From contig NW_017803938.1 in the NCBI RefSeq assembly GCF_001625305.1, positions 1,517-65,516 on the forward strand: DNA of 64,000 nucleotides, read 5' to 3'. Shown one piece after another: positions 63,582-64,000 of the stretch. The position numbers were made by a program, and so were the translations under genes. The notes under the pieces were generated by a model, which ran no database searches, was not told the DNA's origin, and saw only the letters and a list, made by a program, of their open reading frames with translations. Position 1 is the stretch's first letter. Every line of letters starts with the position of its first letter. This DNA is from Branchiostoma belcheri. Its lineage: Eukaryota; Chordata; Leptocardii; Amphioxiformes; Branchiostomatidae.

Positions 63582-64000
63582 CTGCAGGGGGGACAAGATG
63601 GGGGGGTTACAGCAGCAAGTTATTGTCACGTGGGATATTTTCTAGCAATAACAAGGAAAGGCTTTTATTCTTCGCTACAGGATAACTTCTGTAACATGCA
63701 TTACTTTTCTGTAAGGAAATGTGTCAGAGTTTGAGTTGGTCAGGCTAAAATAAAAAGGCCAAAGGGTCAGTTGAAAATTTGGTAACTTTTTCTATCATGG
63801 ATCCCTGACAAGTATTTCCCACCAACCTACAATCTACAGGCTTTCAAATCAAACGTTCACCACCATCTCCTGACATAGCCATGTTTCTCTCATCTTTCTA
63901 GTTCATTGCCGAGAAGTGGTCGCATAGGCCTTGCATTGAACAACTCCGTTAAATAAAAAAAGGTTTTGAACTGGAACAAACTTGTGGCTGTTGATATTGA

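Overview
ORGANISM. This is nuclear DNA from an intron-dense animal, most likely a cephalochordate (amphioxus, Branchiostoma-like). The evidence is many short exons with GT-AG introns of about 0.2-1 kb, a Jockey/CR1-superfamily LINE, tRNA-derived SINE fragments resembling the amphioxus/deuterostome SINE families, several foldback/TIR element families, and very abundant minisatellites. The species call is inference. The gene structure is read from the sequence.

LAYOUT. (1) 1-2,290 is non-coding: a GC-rich minisatellite and a near-palindromic ETS/CRE promoter-like module. (2) 2,290-7,085 is a + strand non-LTR retrotransposon with an intact zinc-knuckle ORF1 and an ORF2 (endonuclease, reverse transcriptase) broken by a stop and frameshifts. 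It appears to lie in an intron of (3) a - strand ankyrin-repeat gene, whose first three exons can be placed at 10,006-9,970, 7,963-7,842 and 7,375-7,274. (4) From 63,581 down to a poly(A) signal at 10,629-10,624, one giant - strand gene fills the rest. I can place 81 coding exons (about 4,500 codons). The 5' end, including any signal peptide, lies beyond the right edge.

THE GIANT GENE. Reading 5' to 3' it encodes: an ectodomain of tandem cysteine-rich ephrin-receptor-like (GCC2/GCC3-type) modules, mostly on symmetric phase 1-1 exons (E1-E28); other cysteine-rich juxtamembrane segments and a beta-rich membrane-proximal segment (E28-E34); one transmembrane helix (E35); a cytoplasmic part with acidic and coiled segments (E36-E40); proline/glycine repeats of the form D-P-x-T-G-x-V-x-P-L-x-G (E41-E49); a very long charged alpha-helical/coiled-coil region (E50-E74); a globular region (E75-E78); and a short C-terminal coiled coil ending at 11,816 (E79-E81). 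It looks like a single-pass receptor or adhesion-like scaffold with a long cytoplasmic rod. I recognise no gene name.

MOST UNUSUAL FEATURE. More than 20 exons of this gene, and exon 1 of the ankyrin gene, have tandem duplications that cross an exon-intron boundary. They leave extra copies of an exon head plus acceptor, or an exon tail plus donor, inside the neighbouring intron. Some are decayed (stops, frameshifts). Others keep open, phase-compatible exons. The clearest is a 63-bp unit repeated seven times beside E67 that could act as an array of 33-nt micro-exons.
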